A stretch of DNA of 64,000 nt from Comamonas sp. (GTDB lineage: Bacteria; Pseudomonadota; Gammaproteobacteria; Burkholderiales; Burkholderiaceae_C), in assembly GCA_021166775.1 (NCBI GenBank), contig JAJPEQ010000011.1, forward strand, positions 1 to 64,000, read 5' to 3'. Positions within the stretch are counted from its first letter, which is position 1; every line of letters begins with the position of its first letter. The position numbers were made by a program, and so were the translations under genes. Below are positions 1-17,417 of this stretch, in pieces. The notes below the pieces were generated by a model. It made no database searches. It was given only the letters and a program-made list of their open reading frames with translations, and was not told the origin of the DNA.

Positions 1-141
1 GAAATGGTGATGCCCGGCGACAACGTGTCCATGACCGTCAAGCTGATCCACCCCATCGCCATGGAGGAAGGCCTGCGCTTCGCCATCCGCGAAGGCGGAC
101 GTACCGTGGGTGCGGGCGTCGTGGCAAAGATCATCGAGTAA
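1..141 (+). CDS. tuf: Elongation factor Tu, C-terminal end (partial)
   Basis: Only the last 46 codons are inside the window. They read as the end of EF-Tu domain 3, including [18 protein letters not shown] and a terminal [16 protein letters not shown]-Tu is the GTPase that brings aminoacyl-tRNA to the ribosome. It is followed within 11 bp by tRNA-Trp and then secE, which is the usual betaproteobacterial order, so the tRNA is probably processed from a tuf-tRNA-secE transcript. Confidence 0.97.
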   Translation, partial: EMVMPGDNVSMTVKLIHPIAMEEGLRFAIREGGRTVGAGVVAKIIE

Positions 142-151
142 GGGGTTTCAT

Positions 152-227
152 AGGGGCATAGCTCAATTGGCAGAGCGTCGGTCTCCAAAACCGAAGGTTG
201 TAGGTTCGATTCCTACTGCCCCTGCCA
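152..227 (+). tRNA. tRNA-Trp (anticodon CCA)
   Basis: The 76-nt sequence folds as a cloverleaf: acceptor AGGGGCA, D arm with GCTCAATTGGCAGAGC, anticodon loop CTCCAAA, T arm GTAGGTTCGATTCCTAC. The 3' CCA is encoded. The CCA anticodon reads UGG, giving tryptophan. It lies between tuf and secE. Confidence 0.97.
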
Positions 228-247
228 CACCGGGTGGCGCGTGACAG

Positions 248-269
248 AGCCCGTCAGGTCTGACGGGCT
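248..269 (+). terminator. Palindromic hairpin between tRNA-Trp and secE
   Basis: Ten-base arms AGCCCGTCAG and CTGACGGGCT face each other with almost no spacer, so the real loop would be four bases. The T tract after it is short (TT then CGG), so it may be a processing hairpin or weak terminator rather than a full intrinsic terminator. Confidence 0.5.
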
Positions 270-306
270 TCGGCGTCTGCGCGGTGCATTGAATACAGGA
301 ACATGA

Positions 307-690
307 ATGGCGACTTCCCAGGTTGAAACGGTTTCCACGGCGGCAGACAGGGCCAAGCTGGTTCTGGCGGTGCTGCTCGTGGTTGCTGCATTGGCGGGTT
401 TTTATTTTCTCGGCCGCGAAGGCGCCCTGGTGCAATGGGGTTCGCTCGTGGTCGGGCTTGTGGCGGCCTGCGTCGTGTTTCTGCTTTCCGAGGCCGGGCA
501 TCAGTTGATTGCGTTGTCGCGGGATTCGTGGCGTGAGATGGGCAAGGTGGTGTGGCCCACGCGCAAGGAAACCATGCAGATGACGGTTTACGTTTTCGCG
601 CTCGTGGTCCTGATGGCGTTCTTTCTCTGGTTTACCGACAAGACGCTGGAGTGGGTGCTCTACGACCTGGTACTCGGGTGGAGGAAGTGA
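307..690 (+). CDS. secE: Preprotein translocase subunit SecE
   Basis: A 127-residue membrane protein, the same length as E. coli SecE. Three hydrophobic segments are visible (about residues 15-35, 42-63 and 93-115). The conserved SecE loop [17 protein letters not shown] lies before the last segment. SecE clamps SecY in the SecYEG channel of the inner membrane. Its TGA stop overlaps the nusG ATG by one base, so the two genes are translationally coupled. Confidence 0.97.
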   Translation: MATSQVETVSTAADRAKLVLAVLLVVAALAGFYFLGREGALVQWGSLVVGLVAACVVFLLSEAGHQLIALSRDSWREMGKVVWPTRKETMQMTVYVFALVVLMAFFLWFTDKTLEWVLYDLVLGWRK

Positions 691-1277
691 TGTCGGAGAT
701 GACCGAGGGGGCGCAGGTGGCGCCGCAGGAAGATGGGGCCGGCTCCAATTTGCGCTGGTATATCGTGCATGCCTATTCGGGCATGGAGAAGGCCGTCGAA
801 CGCAATATTCTCGAGCGCATCAAGCGCTCGGGGATGCAGGAGAAGTTTGGCCGGATCCTCGTTCCCACCGAGGAGGTGGTGGAGGTGCGCAACGGCCAGC
901 GACGCACGACGGAGCGCCGGCTGTACCCGGGCTATGTGTTCGTGCAAATGCTCATGGACGACGATACCTGGCATTTGATCAAGCACACCAACAAGGTGAC
1001 GGGCTTTGTCGGCGGCGCCAAGAACCGTCCTGCGCCGATTTCCGATGAAGAGGTGCGCAAGATCGAGAGTCAGGTGCAGGAGGGTACGGAAAAGCCCCGG
1101 CACAAGATTGAGTTCATCACGGGCGAAATGGTGCGCGTCAAGGACGGCCCCTTCACTGATTTCAACGGAACCGTCGAAGAGGTCAACTATGAAAAGAGTC
1201 GCCTGCGCGTGGCGGTGACGATTTTCGGGCGATCCACACCGGTGGAACTGGAGTTTGCCCAGGTCGAGAAGTCCTGA
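690..1277 (+). CDS. nusG: Transcription termination/antitermination factor NusG
   Basis: 195 residues from the ATG that overlaps the secE stop; an upstream in-frame ATG at 552 lies inside secE and is rejected. The N-terminal NGN domain begins at [17 protein letters not shown] and contains [12 protein letters not shown]-terminal KOW domain reads [20 protein letters not shown]. NusG binds RNA polymerase and connects it to Rho or the ribosome. The secE-nusG pairing followed by ribosomal protein genes is standard. Confidence 0.97.
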   Translation: MSEMTEGAQVAPQEDGAGSNLRWYIVHAYSGMEKAVERNILERIKRSGMQEKFGRILVPTEEVVEVRNGQRRTTERRLYPGYVFVQMLMDDDTWHLIKHTNKVTGFVGGAKNRPAPISDEEVRKIESQVQEGTEKPRHKIEFITGEMVRVKDGPFTDFNGTVEEVNYEKSRLRVAVTIFGRSTPVELEFAQVEKS

Positions 1278-1403
1278 GTCTCGACAGATTTTCGTACCAG
1301 GGCTTTTCGGCTCGGCCTTGTGTGCGTTGGATAGTTCTAGAGTCGTTCACCCCCGGGGAGCTTGACCGTCGCAGGTCGGGCGATGTACCCGCAAGGAGTT
1401 TTC

Positions 1404-1835
1404 ATGGCGAAGAAAATCGTCGGCTTCATCAAGCTGCAAGTGCCAGCTGGCAAAGCCAACCCATCCCCTCCCATTGGCCCGGCGTTGGGTCAACGTGGTT
1501 TGAACATCATGGAGTTCTGCAAGGCGTTCAACGCGCAGACCCAAGGTGTGGAGCCCGGCCTGCCGCTGCCCGTGGTGATCACGGCGTTTGCGGACAAGAG
1601 CTTCACCTTCATCATCAAGACGCCGCCGGCGACCGTGCTGATCAAGAAGGCGATCAAGCTGGACAAGGGTTCGGCCAACGCCAAGGCGACCAAGGTCGGC
1701 AAGATCACGCGCGCTCAGCTCGAAGAGATCGCCAAGACCAAGCTCAAGGACATGAACGCCGCCGACGTGGACGCCGCCGTGCGCACGCTCGCCGGTTCGG
1801 CCCGCTCGATGGGCGTCGCGGTGGAGGGTGTGTAA
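1404..1835 (+). CDS. rplK: 50S ribosomal protein L11
   Basis: 143 residues, starting at ATG 1404 after an AAGGAG at 1394-1399. The sequence [20 protein letters not shown] and the following [18 protein letters not shown] are typical of L11. L11 binds 23S rRNA at the GTPase-associated centre. rplA starts at the base after the rplK stop, so the pair forms the L11 operon, which in other bacteria is repressed by free L1. Confidence 0.97.
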   Translation: MAKKIVGFIKLQVPAGKANPSPPIGPALGQRGLNIMEFCKAFNAQTQGVEPGLPLPVVITAFADKSFTFIIKTPPATVLIKKAIKLDKGSANAKATKVGKITRAQLEEIAKTKLKDMNAADVDAAVRTLAGSARSMGVAVEGV

Positions 1836-2531
1836 ATGGCCAAGCTCACGAAGAAACAGAAAGCCCTGGAGGGCAAGGTGGACAGCGGCAAGCTGTACAC
1901 GCTCGTGGACGCACTCGGTCTGGTCAAGGAGGCGGCCACGGCCAAATTCGATGAATCGATCGACGTCGCGGTGCAGCTGGGCATTGACGCCAAGAAGTCC
2001 GATCAGGTGGTGCGTGGTGCCGTCGTGCTGCCCAACGGCACGGGCAAGACCAAGCGTGTCGCCGTGTTCGCCCAGGGAGCCAAGGCGGAAGAGGCTGCGG
2101 CCGCTGGTGCCGACGTGGTGGGCATGGACGATCTGGCAGCGCGCGTGAAGGCGGGCGACATGCCGTTTGACGTCGTCATCGCGGCGCCGGACGCGATGCG
2201 CGTGGTCGGCCAGCTCGGCCAGATCCTCGGCCCGCGTGGCCTGATGCCCAATCCCAAGGTCGGTACGGTCACCCCCGACGTGGCCACGGCGGTGAAGAAC
2301 GCCAAGGCCGGCCAAGTCCAGTTTCGCGTGGACAAGGCGGGCATCGTGCATTCGACGATCGGTCGGCGTTCGTTCGACGTGGCCAAGCTCCAGGGCAACC
2401 TGGTGGCGCTGGTGGAGGCGCTGAACAAGGCCAAGCCGGCGACGAGCAAGGGTGTGTATCTGCGCAAGGTGGCGGTGTCGAGCACCATGGGCGTGGGTGT
2501 GCGCGTGGACACGCAGACTTTGAGCGCCTGA
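1836..2531 (+). CDS. rplA: 50S ribosomal protein L1
   Basis: 231 residues (E. coli 234), beginning [16 protein letters not shown]. The L1 signature [20 protein letters not shown] is intact. L1 forms the mobile L1 stalk at the E site and in many bacteria represses its own operon. It abuts rplK with no spacer and is followed by a 232-bp leader region before rplJ. Confidence 0.97.
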   Translation: MAKLTKKQKALEGKVDSGKLYTLVDALGLVKEAATAKFDESIDVAVQLGIDAKKSDQVVRGAVVLPNGTGKTKRVAVFAQGAKAEEAAAAGADVVGMDDLAARVKAGDMPFDVVIAAPDAMRVVGQLGQILGPRGLMPNPKVGTVTPDVATAVKNAKAGQVQFRVDKAGIVHSTIGRRSFDVAKLQGNLVALVEALNKAKPATSKGVYLRKVAVSSTMGVGVRVDTQTLSA

Positions 2532-2763
2532 GTGGCAAAGGATTGGAGCGCTCTTGCAGGCGCTCCGGTGGTGGGCGGTGCGGTGATGCACTGGCCATCC
2601 AAGACCGTTGGTGTGCACAAGGGGGTGCGCTCAAATCCACGGAGCCAACGCAGATGGCGACCCCGCTGATTTTGGAATTCGGATTCCTCGACAGTTGGTC
2701 GCTGCAAACGAAGAGCGTGCATCAAGGGGTTTGCCCCGAAGTGCGCATATGAAGGAGTAGACC
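2532..2763 (+). promoter_or_regulatory. rplJL leader (probable L10 autoregulatory region)
   Basis: 232 bp without a convincing gene. It contains a hairpin with arms GGAGCG (2545-2550) and CGCTCC (2561-2566) and ends with a strong GAAGGAG (2751-2757) in front of a TTG start. In other proteobacteria the L10-L12 complex binds the rplJ leader to control translation; the position fits, but I did not verify the L10-binding fold. Confidence 0.5.
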
Positions 2764-3270
2764 TTGAGTCTGAATCGCAGTGAGAAAGAAGCGGTCATCC
2801 ATGATGTGACCGGGCTCGCCGCCAAAGCTCAAACGCTCGTGATCGCGGAGTACCGTGGCATCACGGTCGCCGACATGACGAAACTGCGCGCCAGTGCCCG
2901 CAGCCAGGGGGTGTCCTTGAGTGTTCTGAAGAACACCCTGGCACGCCGGGCGGTGAATGGCAGCAGTTTTGAAGTGCTGGTCGACCAGATGACCGGCCCT
3001 CTGATCTACGGCTTCTCCGAAGACGCTGTGGCCGCCGCCAAGGTGGTGGCCGATTTCGCGAAGACCAACGACAAGCTGGTGATTCGCGGCGGCGCCTTCG
3101 CGGGCAAGGCCCTGGACGTGAACGGCGTGAAGGAGCTGGCCAGCATCCCTTCCAAGGACGTGCTGCTGGCCCAGCTGTGTGGCTTGCTCATGTCGCCGAT
3201 CTCCCGCACCGCCGTGGTGCTGGGTGCGCTGGCGGCGAAAAAAGGCGAAGGTGCACCGGCGGCTGCCTGA
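2764..3270 (+). CDS. rplJ: 50S ribosomal protein L10
   Basis: 168 residues from a TTG start, chosen because GAAGGAG ends six bases upstream and the translation begins [20 protein letters not shown] as in L10. L10 anchors L7/L12 dimers to form the ribosomal stalk. A non-ATG start fits a gene whose translation is tightly regulated. rplL follows after 48 bp. Confidence 0.95.
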   Translation: MSLNRSEKEAVIHDVTGLAAKAQTLVIAEYRGITVADMTKLRASARSQGVSLSVLKNTLARRAVNGSSFEVLVDQMTGPLIYGFSEDAVAAAKVVADFAKTNDKLVIRGGAFAGKALDVNGVKELASIPSKDVLLAQLCGLLMSPISRTAVVLGALAAKKGEGAPAAA

Positions 3271-3318
3271 AGCACCCGTCTGCACACAACGTAACAACCA
3301 ACATTCGTAGGAAATCAA

Positions 3319-3699
3319 ATGGCATTCGATAAAGACGCATTCCTGACCGCCCTGGATGGCATGACGGTGCTGGAACTCAATGACCTGGTCAAGGCCATTG
3401 AAGAGAAATTCGGCGTGAGCGCTGCGGCCATGGCCGCGCCGGCCGCCGGTGGTGCGGCCGCGGGTGGCGCGGCCGCCGCCGAGGAGAAGACCGAATTCGA
3501 CGTGGTGCTGACCGAAGTCGGCGCCAACAAGGTCTCGGTCATCAAGGCCGTGCGCGAAATCACCGGCCTGGGCCTGAAGGAAGCCAAGGACCTGGTCGAC
3601 GGCGCGCCCAAGACCGTCAAGGAAGCCATGCCCAAGGCCGACGCCGAAGCCGCCGCCAAGAAGCTCACCGAAGCGGGCGCGAAGGCCGAGCTCAAGTAA
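3319..3699 (+). CDS. rplL: 50S ribosomal protein L7/L12
   Basis: 126 residues (E. coli 121). The N-terminal dimerisation part ([20 protein letters not shown]) is joined by a long Ala/Gly hinge (about residues 35-56) to the C-terminal factor-binding domain, with [20 protein letters not shown] and [13 protein letters not shown]. It recruits translation GTPases. A GGAAA-type site precedes the ATG. Confidence 0.97.
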   Translation: MAFDKDAFLTALDGMTVLELNDLVKAIEEKFGVSAAAMAAPAAGGAAAGGAAAAEEKTEFDVVLTEVGANKVSVIKAVREITGLGLKEAKDLVDGAPKTVKEAMPKADAEAAAKKLTEAGAKAELK

Positions 3700-3715
3700 G
3701 CACGTTCCTTGCGCC

Positions 3716-3747
3716 GGGCTGGGGGTCTTGCAAGAGGCCTCCAGCCC
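3716..3747 (+). terminator. Attenuator-like hairpin between rplL and rpoB
   Basis: Arms GGGCTGG (3716-3722) and CCAGCCC (3741-3747) extend inward with GG/CC pairs and are followed only by TTGG. An incomplete terminator here fits the known partial termination between rplL and rpoB in other bacteria, which lowers rpoBC expression relative to stalk proteins. The rest of the 277-bp spacer holds a second possible hairpin (GCCGC/GCGGC near 3770-3805) and no gene. Confidence 0.5.
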
Positions 3748-3976
3748 TTGGCGCTTTGTGGCGGTTGCGCCGCAGAGCGCACCAGAAAGCGGCCTCGGGG
3801 TTGTTTTCTAGTGTCTTCTGCTCTTGTCCGACAACGGAAGATGCCTTGGTTCGGGCGATGTGCAACGCATCGCCGTCCGCCATGGTTGGTAGTGGCCAAC
3901 CGCCAAGCCCATGGGCTGTATGAGTCCGTGGGGCAGTCGTCGAAGACCGTTTCTCATGTCTTTGCCCGGAGTATTC

Positions 3977-8101
<4,125 letters not shown>

Positions 8102-8232
8102 CGCAGGGTGGATGTAATGGAAAAGTGAGCTGATAACGCTTGTTCATCAATGAGTTCAGATTGTTTTCATTTTGAAATCATTGTTTGACAGGCGCTGACA
8201 GCTAGTATTTTTGATACAAGGGAAAGAGTCAC
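8102..8232 (+). repeat. rpoB-rpoC spacer with a dispersed repeat copy
   Basis: The 131-bp spacer is AT-rich compared with its neighbours. It contains TAACGCTTGTTCATC (about 8133) and TGACAGGCGCTGACAGCTA (8186-8204). The motif TGACAGGCGCTG, three bases, GCTA recurs at the same spacing at 25686-25704. A GGGAAAGAG before the rpoC ATG is the ribosome binding site. Confidence 0.55.
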
Positions 8233-12462
<4,230 letters not shown>

Positions 12463-12486
12463 GCAGGCGCTCAGCCGCACATGGAC

Positions 12487-12521
12487 AGGCCCGTCGCACC
12501 CCACGGTCGGCGGGCCTTTCT
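12487..12521 (+). terminator. Intrinsic terminator after rpoC
   Basis: Arms AGGCCCG (12487-12493) and CGGGCCT (12511-12517) followed by TTTCTC. It lies 25 bp after the rpoC stop and ends the long ribosomal protein-RNA polymerase transcription unit. Confidence 0.7.
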
Positions 12522-12542
12522 CATCTCTGGAGAGGCCGGCGT

Positions 12543-13088
12543 ATGACGTGGATGCACTGGCTGGCGTTGCTGCTCGCGCTCGTGCTGTTCTGGATGGTAG
12601 GTGCGTACAACCGCCTCGTGCGCTTGCGCTCGGCCGTGCTGCAGGCCTTCGGCGCGCTCGACACGTTTTTCGTGCGCTGGATCGCGTTGACGAGCGAATG
12701 CCTGGCCGCGCTGGACGATCTGTCCCCTGACGGCGGCATGGCCGATGCCCACGCCGCCGTGGCTGCCGCGACCACGCAGCTGGGCGCCTCGCTGGCGGTG
12801 GCGCGTGCGCGGCCGCTGGACGGCGGCGCGATCGCCGCGCTGGGGGCGGGCGTGCAGGCGCTTGCGGGGGCATGGCAGACGCTGATCGGCCACGATGGCG
12901 GGGGCGATGCGACGGTGCAGGGCGAACTGGTGCTGTGGGCGCGTCAGAACGAGAGCCTGCGCCAGCAAAGCGTTCCAGCGCGAACGGCCTTCAACGAGGC
13001 GGTGGCCGGCTACAACGGCGCCGTCGCGCAGTTCCCGGCCAGTGTGCTCGCCTGGCTGTTCGGGTTCAGGGAGACCCACGGCCTGTGA
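12543..13088 (+). CDS. LemA-like membrane-anchored protein
   Basis: 181 residues with one N-terminal membrane segment (about 5-22) followed by a long helical region. The stretch VGAYNRLVRLRSAVLQAFGA matches the LemA signature of a YN-LV-LR helix after the anchor, but the usual LemA continuation (DVQLKRR-LIPNL) is replaced by LDTFFVRWIALTSECLAAL. LemA proteins are helical bundles of uncertain function. Its TGA overlaps the rsmB GTG (GTGA), so it is co-translated with rsmB. The LemA assignment is probable. Confidence 0.65.
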   Translation: MTWMHWLALLLALVLFWMVGAYNRLVRLRSAVLQAFGALDTFFVRWIALTSECLAALDDLSPDGGMADAHAAVAAATTQLGASLAVARARPLDGGAIAALGAGVQALAGAWQTLIGHDGGGDATVQGELVLWARQNESLRQQSVPARTAFNEAVAGYNGAVAQFPASVLAWLFGFRETHGL

Positions 13089-14434
13089 CGGACCAGGCCC
13101 TGTCCCCGCCGCTGTGGCGGCTGCTGCACGAGACCGCAGGCTGCGTGCGCGCGGTGAGTCAGGGCACGTCGGCCGCGCTCGCCCTCGCGGCTGTCGCACC
13201 GCCGCTGCGTCCCGGCACACAGGCGCTCGTCTTTCATGTGCTGCGCCAGCTGGGGCGCGCGCGGGCGCTCGCGCGCGCGCTGGTGTCCCGTCAGCCGCAG
13301 GCCGACACCCACGCCTTGCTGGCGAGCGCGCTGGCGCTGCTCTGGGACCCGCTGGCGGCGCCCTACGAACCCTTCACGCTCGTCAATCAGGCGGTGGAAG
13401 CGGCCCGGCGCAACGCCCGCACGCGCGCGCAGGCCGGTTTCATCAACGCCTGCCTGCGCCGTTTTCTGCGTGAGCGCGATGCGCTGGTCGCGGCCACGCA
13501 GGGCGACGAGGTGGCGCGCACCAACCATCCGGCGTGGTGGCTGCGGCGTCTGCGCGCGGACCATCCCGAGCACTGGCAGGACATCGTCGAGGTGGACAAC
13601 CGGCCGCCCTCGATGATCCTGCGTGTTTCAGAGTCAAAAACGACCGTAAGGAAGTACCAGCAGGCACTGGCAGCTATCGGCATGGAAGCATTCGAGACCG
13701 GAGACAGCGGCCTGATCCTGCGCCACCCCGTCCCGGTGTCGCGCCTGCCGGGGTTTGATGCGGGCTGGGTGACGGTTCAGGACGCGGCCGCTCAACGCGC
13801 GGCGCCCCTGCTGCTCGATGGGCTCGATCCGCAGCGCCCCGTGCGTGTGCTCGACGCCTGTGCGGCCCCGGGGGGCAAGACGGCCCACCTGGCCGACTGG
13901 ATCAAGGCGCGTGGCGCGCCCTGGAGCGTGACGGCGCTGGAGGTTGATGCCCAGCGTGCGCGCCGTATCGACGAAAACCTGCGGCGGCTCGATCTTGCGG
14001 CGCAGGTGCTGGTGGCCGACGCGGGCGCGGTGGGCACGTGGTGGCAGGCGGCGGGCGGCGAAGCGTTCGATGCCATCTTGCTCGATGCGCCGTGCACGGC
14101 CTCGGGCATCGTGCGCCGCCACCCCGATGTACGCTGGCTGCGCCGCGAAAGCGACATCGCGCAGCTGGCGGCGCAGCAGGCGCGCCTGCTCGAGGCGCTG
14201 TGGCCGTGCGTGCGCGCGGGCGGGCGACTGCTGTACAGCACCTGTTCGGTGTTCCGTGCCGAGGGCGACGAGCAGATCGCCGCGTTTCTTGCGCGCCACA
14301 CCGATGCACGTCTGATGCCCTCTGCGGGCCATATGTTGCCCACGCAGGGGGACGCGAGTGCCGCCGTCCGGGACAATGCGGATCGTGAGCACGATGGATT
14401 CTTTTATGCACTGCTGCGCAAGTCGGTGGCCTGA
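13085..14434 (+). CDS. rsmB: 16S rRNA (cytosine-967-C5)-methyltransferase RsmB
   Basis: 449 residues from the GTG overlapping the previous stop. The N-terminal NusB-like RNA-binding domain covers about residues 1-140. The methyltransferase domain has the SAM motif DACAAPGGKTAHLADW, the LDAPCTASGIVRRHPDVRW loop and the catalytic-cysteine motif YSTCSVFRAEGDEQI. It methylates C967 of 16S rRNA. The stretch at 13634-13680 resembles the dispersed repeat found elsewhere in the window, and codes for the segment around TTVRKYQQALAAIGM. Confidence 0.93.
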   Translation: MTDQALSPPLWRLLHETAGCVRAVSQGTSAALALAAVAPPLRPGTQALVFHVLRQLGRARALARALVSRQPQADTHALLASALALLWDPLAAPYEPFTLVNQAVEAARRNARTRAQAGFINACLRRFLRERDALVAATQGDEVARTNHPAWWLRRLRADHPEHWQDIVEVDNRPPSMILRVSESKTTVRKYQQALAAIGMEAFETGDSGLILRHPVPVSRLPGFDAGWVTVQDAAAQRAAPLLLDGLDPQRPVRVLDACAAPGGKTAHLADWIKARGAPWSVTALEVDAQRARRIDENLRRLDLAAQVLVADAGAVGTWWQAAGGEAFDAILLDAPCTASGIVRRHPDVRWLRRESDIAQLAAQQARLLEALWPCVRAGGRLLYSTCSVFRAEGDEQIAAFLARHTDARLMPSAGHMLPTQGDASAAVRDNADREHDGFFYALLRKSVA

Positions 14435-15083
14435 GGGGGGCCTGCCGCGCCGCCTGGGCGCCGCGCTGCGGGTGTGGTTGACCGCCCTCGCGTTCCTGGG
14501 GCTGCTGCTGCCCATGGTGCAGGCCCAGGAGGCCGGGCGCGCCGCGTTGCAGCTGCGGGTGGAGCGCAGCGCGCAGGGCGTCTTCCTTTCGGCCGTGGTG
14601 CCGGTGCAGCTGCCACCGTCGGTGGAAAACGCCTTGCTCAACGGCATCGCCATGCACTTCGTGGCGCAGGCGCAGATCCTGCGCCACCGCTGGTACTGGA
14701 GCGACAAGGTGCTGGTCAATGCCATGCGCTACATGCGCCTGAGCTACCAGCCCCTGACGCGCCGCTGGCGCGTGGCTCAGGCGTCCGAGCCCATCGCGCC
14801 CAGCGGCCTGGGGATCGCGCTGGCGCAGAATTACGATACGCTGCAGGAGGCGCTCGCGGCCATGGGGCGCATTTCGCGCTGGCGCGTCGCGCAGGCGTCC
14901 GAGCTGGACGAGGACACGCCCTACACCCTGCGCCTGAACTACCGGCTCGACACGTCCCAACTGCCGCGCCCGCTGCAATGGGGCGCGGTCGGCGGGATCA
15001 ACTGGAACTTGCAGCTGGAGGGCGCGGCCCCCGTACCCGAGACCGTGCAGCCGCTGCCCGAGGTGCCGCCGCAAGAGCCATGA
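14394..15083 (+). CDS. DUF4390 domain protein (exported)
   Basis: 229 residues if started at ATG 14394; a GTG at 14385 or ATG at 14406 are also possible, and all overlap the end of rsmB. A signal-like hydrophobic stretch (LTALAFLGLLLPMVQAQ) is followed by a domain of about 190 residues. LRHRWYWSDKVLVNAMRYMR and LSYQPLTRRWRV are the recognisable DUF4390 features. The function is unknown. It sits between rsmB and the histidine kinase and overlaps both (ATGA at the kinase start), so it may act with the kinase in the envelope. Confidence 0.8.
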   Translation: MDSFMHCCASRWPEGGLPRRLGAALRVWLTALAFLGLLLPMVQAQEAGRAALQLRVERSAQGVFLSAVVPVQLPPSVENALLNGIAMHFVAQAQILRHRWYWSDKVLVNAMRYMRLSYQPLTRRWRVAQASEPIAPSGLGIALAQNYDTLQEALAAMGRISRWRVAQASELDEDTPYTLRLNYRLDTSQLPRPLQWGAVGGINWNLQLEGAAPVPETVQPLPEVPPQEP

Positions 15084-17377
15084 CCCAGGAATCCACCCGT
15101 CCCGCAGGTTCGGCACGGCGCGCGGCCAGCCGCTCGCGCAGCGTGCGCTGGGCCGTGGGGATGGGCGCCGGCATCATGTCGGCGATCGCAGTCGTGCTGC
15201 TGTTTCTGCTCACGCTGGCGACGAACAACCGCGCGATCTACGAGCGCAATTTCGGCTGGCTGGTCGTGGTCAACGTGCTGGTGGCGGCCATCCTGCTGGC
15301 CGTGCTGGTCTGGGGCGGCGTGCGCCTGCTCATGCGCCTGCGCAAGGGGCGCTTCGGCAGCCGTCTTCTGCTCAAGCTCGCGGCCATCTTCGCGCTGGTG
15401 GGCGTGGTGCCCGGCCTTTTGATCTACGTGGTCTCCTACCAGTTTGTCTCGCGTTCGATCGAAACCTGGTTCGATGTGGAGGTGGAGGGGGCACTCAATG
15501 CGGGGGTGAACCTGGCTCGCGTCACGCTTGAAACGCTGGCGAGCGACATGGCCGCCAACACGCGCAGCGCCAGCAGCCAGCTCAGTCAGGTGCCCGATGC
15601 CGGGGCCGGCCTGGTGCTCGAGCGCATGCGCGACCAGCTCGGCGCCAGCGACCTCGTGCTCTGGAGTGCGGCCGGTCAGCCGCTGGCCAGCGCAGGGCAG
15701 TCCCTGCTCAAACTCAACCCGACGCGCCCGAGTGCGCAGATGCTGCAGCAGGCGCGCCAGCAGCGCGGCGCCTGGCAGATCGAGGGGCTGGAGGATGCCA
15801 CAGACGCGCGCGCGACCCTGCATGCGCGTGTGCGCGTGCTCGTCCCCGTGGTCAATCCGCGCGTGGGGCTGCTGGAGGAATCGCGCTATCTGGAGACGGT
15901 GACGGAGCTGCCCCCGGCGCTGGTGAGCAATGCCGTGGCCGTGCAGCAGGCCAATCGCGAGTACCAGGAGCGGGCGCTCGCGCGCGTCGGGTTGCGGCGC
16001 ATGTACATCGGCACGCTCACGCTCAGCCTGTTTCTCGCGGTCTTTGGCGCGGTGCTGCTGGCGGTGATCCTGGGCAACCAGCTCGCACGTCCCCTGCTGG
16101 TGCTGGCCGATGGCGTGCGCGAGGTGGCGGCCGGCAACCTCGCGCCCAAGGCGGCGCTCGAAAGCCGTGACGAGCTCGGCCAGCTCACGCGCGCCTTCGC
16201 GCTCATGACGCAGCAGTTGGCGGACGCGCGCGCGCAGGCCAACCACAGCATGCAGGCGCTGGACAGCGCGCGCGCGCGCCTGCAGACCATCATGGACAAC
16301 CTCACCGCAGGCGTGATCGTGCTCGACCCCGAAGGCTGCATCCGCACTTGCAACCCGGGCGCCACACGCATCCTTCGGGTGCCTCTTGCGGCGTGGCAGG
16401 GCAAGCCGCTGGCCGAGGTTCCCGAGCTGGCCGATTTCGCTCACGCGGTGCAGCGGCAGTTCGAGCAATTCCTGGGCAGTGTCGACCGCCACGGCCTGGA
16501 CCACTGGCAACACGCCTTCGAGCTGCATGGCGCCGGCAATGCGGCGGCCGGGATGGCGTCGCAGGGTATCAGCCTCGTGGCACGCGGCGCCGAGCTGCCC
16601 GACAACGCGCGGCTGCTGGTGTTTGACGACATCTCCGAGATCGTCTCGGCCCAGCGGGCCCAGGCCTGGGGCGAGGTGGCGCGCCGCCTGGCGCATGAAA
16701 TCAAGAACCCGCTCACGCCGATACAGCTTTCCGCCGAACGCCTGGCGCTCAAGCTCGACGGCAAGCTCGCGCCCGCGGAGCAGACCGTGCTCACCAAGTC
16801 CGTGAAAACCATCGTCGAGCAGGTGGACGCGATGAAGCGTCTGGTCAACGAATTCCGCGACTATGCCCGTCTGCCCGCGGCCAATCTGCATCCGCTCGAT
16901 CTGAATGCCCTGGTGAGCGACGTGCTGCATTTGTACGGTGAAGAAACCGCGGCGGTGCCCGTTCGCGCCGACCTCGACCCGCGATGCCCGATGGTGGCCG
17001 GTGATGCGCAGCAGCTGCGCCAGGTGGTGCACAACCTGCTGCAAAATGCCCAGGACGCCACCCTGCAGGCCGAGGCGTGCGCCGAGCATCGTCGTGAGCC
17101 GGTGGTGCTGCGCACCAGCTGGAACGAAGGCACGCAACGGGTGCGCCTGACGGTGAGCGATGGCGGCGCGGGCTTTCCCGAGCACATCCTGCGCCGCGCC
17201 TTCGAGCCCTATGTCACCACCAAGCCGCATGGGACGGGACTGGGCCTGGCCGTGGTGAAGAAAATCGCGCAGGAGCACGGCGCGCGGGTGGACATCTCCA
17301 ACCGCGTCGAAGAGGGCCGGATTCTTGGCGCGCAAGTCTCGCTATCATTCGAGGTGGCGCCGCAGGCGGCGGTGTGA
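15080..17377 (+). CDS. NtrY-like sensor histidine kinase
   Basis: 765 residues starting at the ATG overlapping the DUF4390 stop. Membrane helices lie at about 25-46, 59-79 and 99-120, then a periplasmic sensor part, a fourth helix near 308-332, a HAMP linker, a PAS domain (about 395-500), a dimerisation domain with the phospho-accepting histidine His539 in LAHEIKNPLTPIQ, and an ATPase domain with HNLLQNAQDA and GTGLGLAVVKKIAQEHG. The layout matches NtrY, the nitrogen/redox-related kinase. It is paired with the regulator that starts 40 bp downstream. The signal sensed cannot be read from sequence. Confidence 0.88.
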   Translation: MTQESTRPAGSARRAASRSRSVRWAVGMGAGIMSAIAVVLLFLLTLATNNRAIYERNFGWLVVVNVLVAAILLAVLVWGGVRLLMRLRKGRFGSRLLLKLAAIFALVGVVPGLLIYVVSYQFVSRSIETWFDVEVEGALNAGVNLARVTLETLASDMAANTRSASSQLSQVPDAGAGLVLERMRDQLGASDLVLWSAAGQPLASAGQSLLKLNPTRPSAQMLQQARQQRGAWQIEGLEDATDARATLHARVRVLVPVVNPRVGLLEESRYLETVTELPPALVSNAVAVQQANREYQERALARVGLRRMYIGTLTLSLFLAVFGAVLLAVILGNQLARPLLVLADGVREVAAGNLAPKAALESRDELGQLTRAFALMTQQLADARAQANHSMQALDSARARLQTIMDNLTAGVIVLDPEGCIRTCNPGATRILRVPLAAWQGKPLAEVPELADFAHAVQRQFEQFLGSVDRHGLDHWQHAFELHGAGNAAAGMASQGISLVARGAELPDNARLLVFDDISEIVSAQRAQAWGEVARRLAHEIKNPLTPIQLSAERLALKLDGKLAPAEQTVLTKSVKTIVEQVDAMKRLVNEFRDYARLPAANLHPLDLNALVSDVLHLYGEETAAVPVRADLDPRCPMVAGDAQQLRQVVHNLLQNAQDATLQAEACAEHRREPVVLRTSWNEGTQRVRLTVSDGGAGFPEHILRRAFEPYVTTKPHGTGLGLAVVKKIAQEHGARVDISNRVEEGRILGAQVSLSFEVAPQAAV

Positions 17378-17417
17378 CAAGACCGCCGCGGTGAATCGAG
17401 AGGGTGCATTCAAAGAC

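Noticed and set aside
14474-15079. A 202-codon upstream extension of the NtrY-like kinase
   Set aside because: It overlaps the DUF4390 gene in another frame and reads as low-complexity Arg/Ala/Gly sequence; the coupled ATG at 15080 is a better start.
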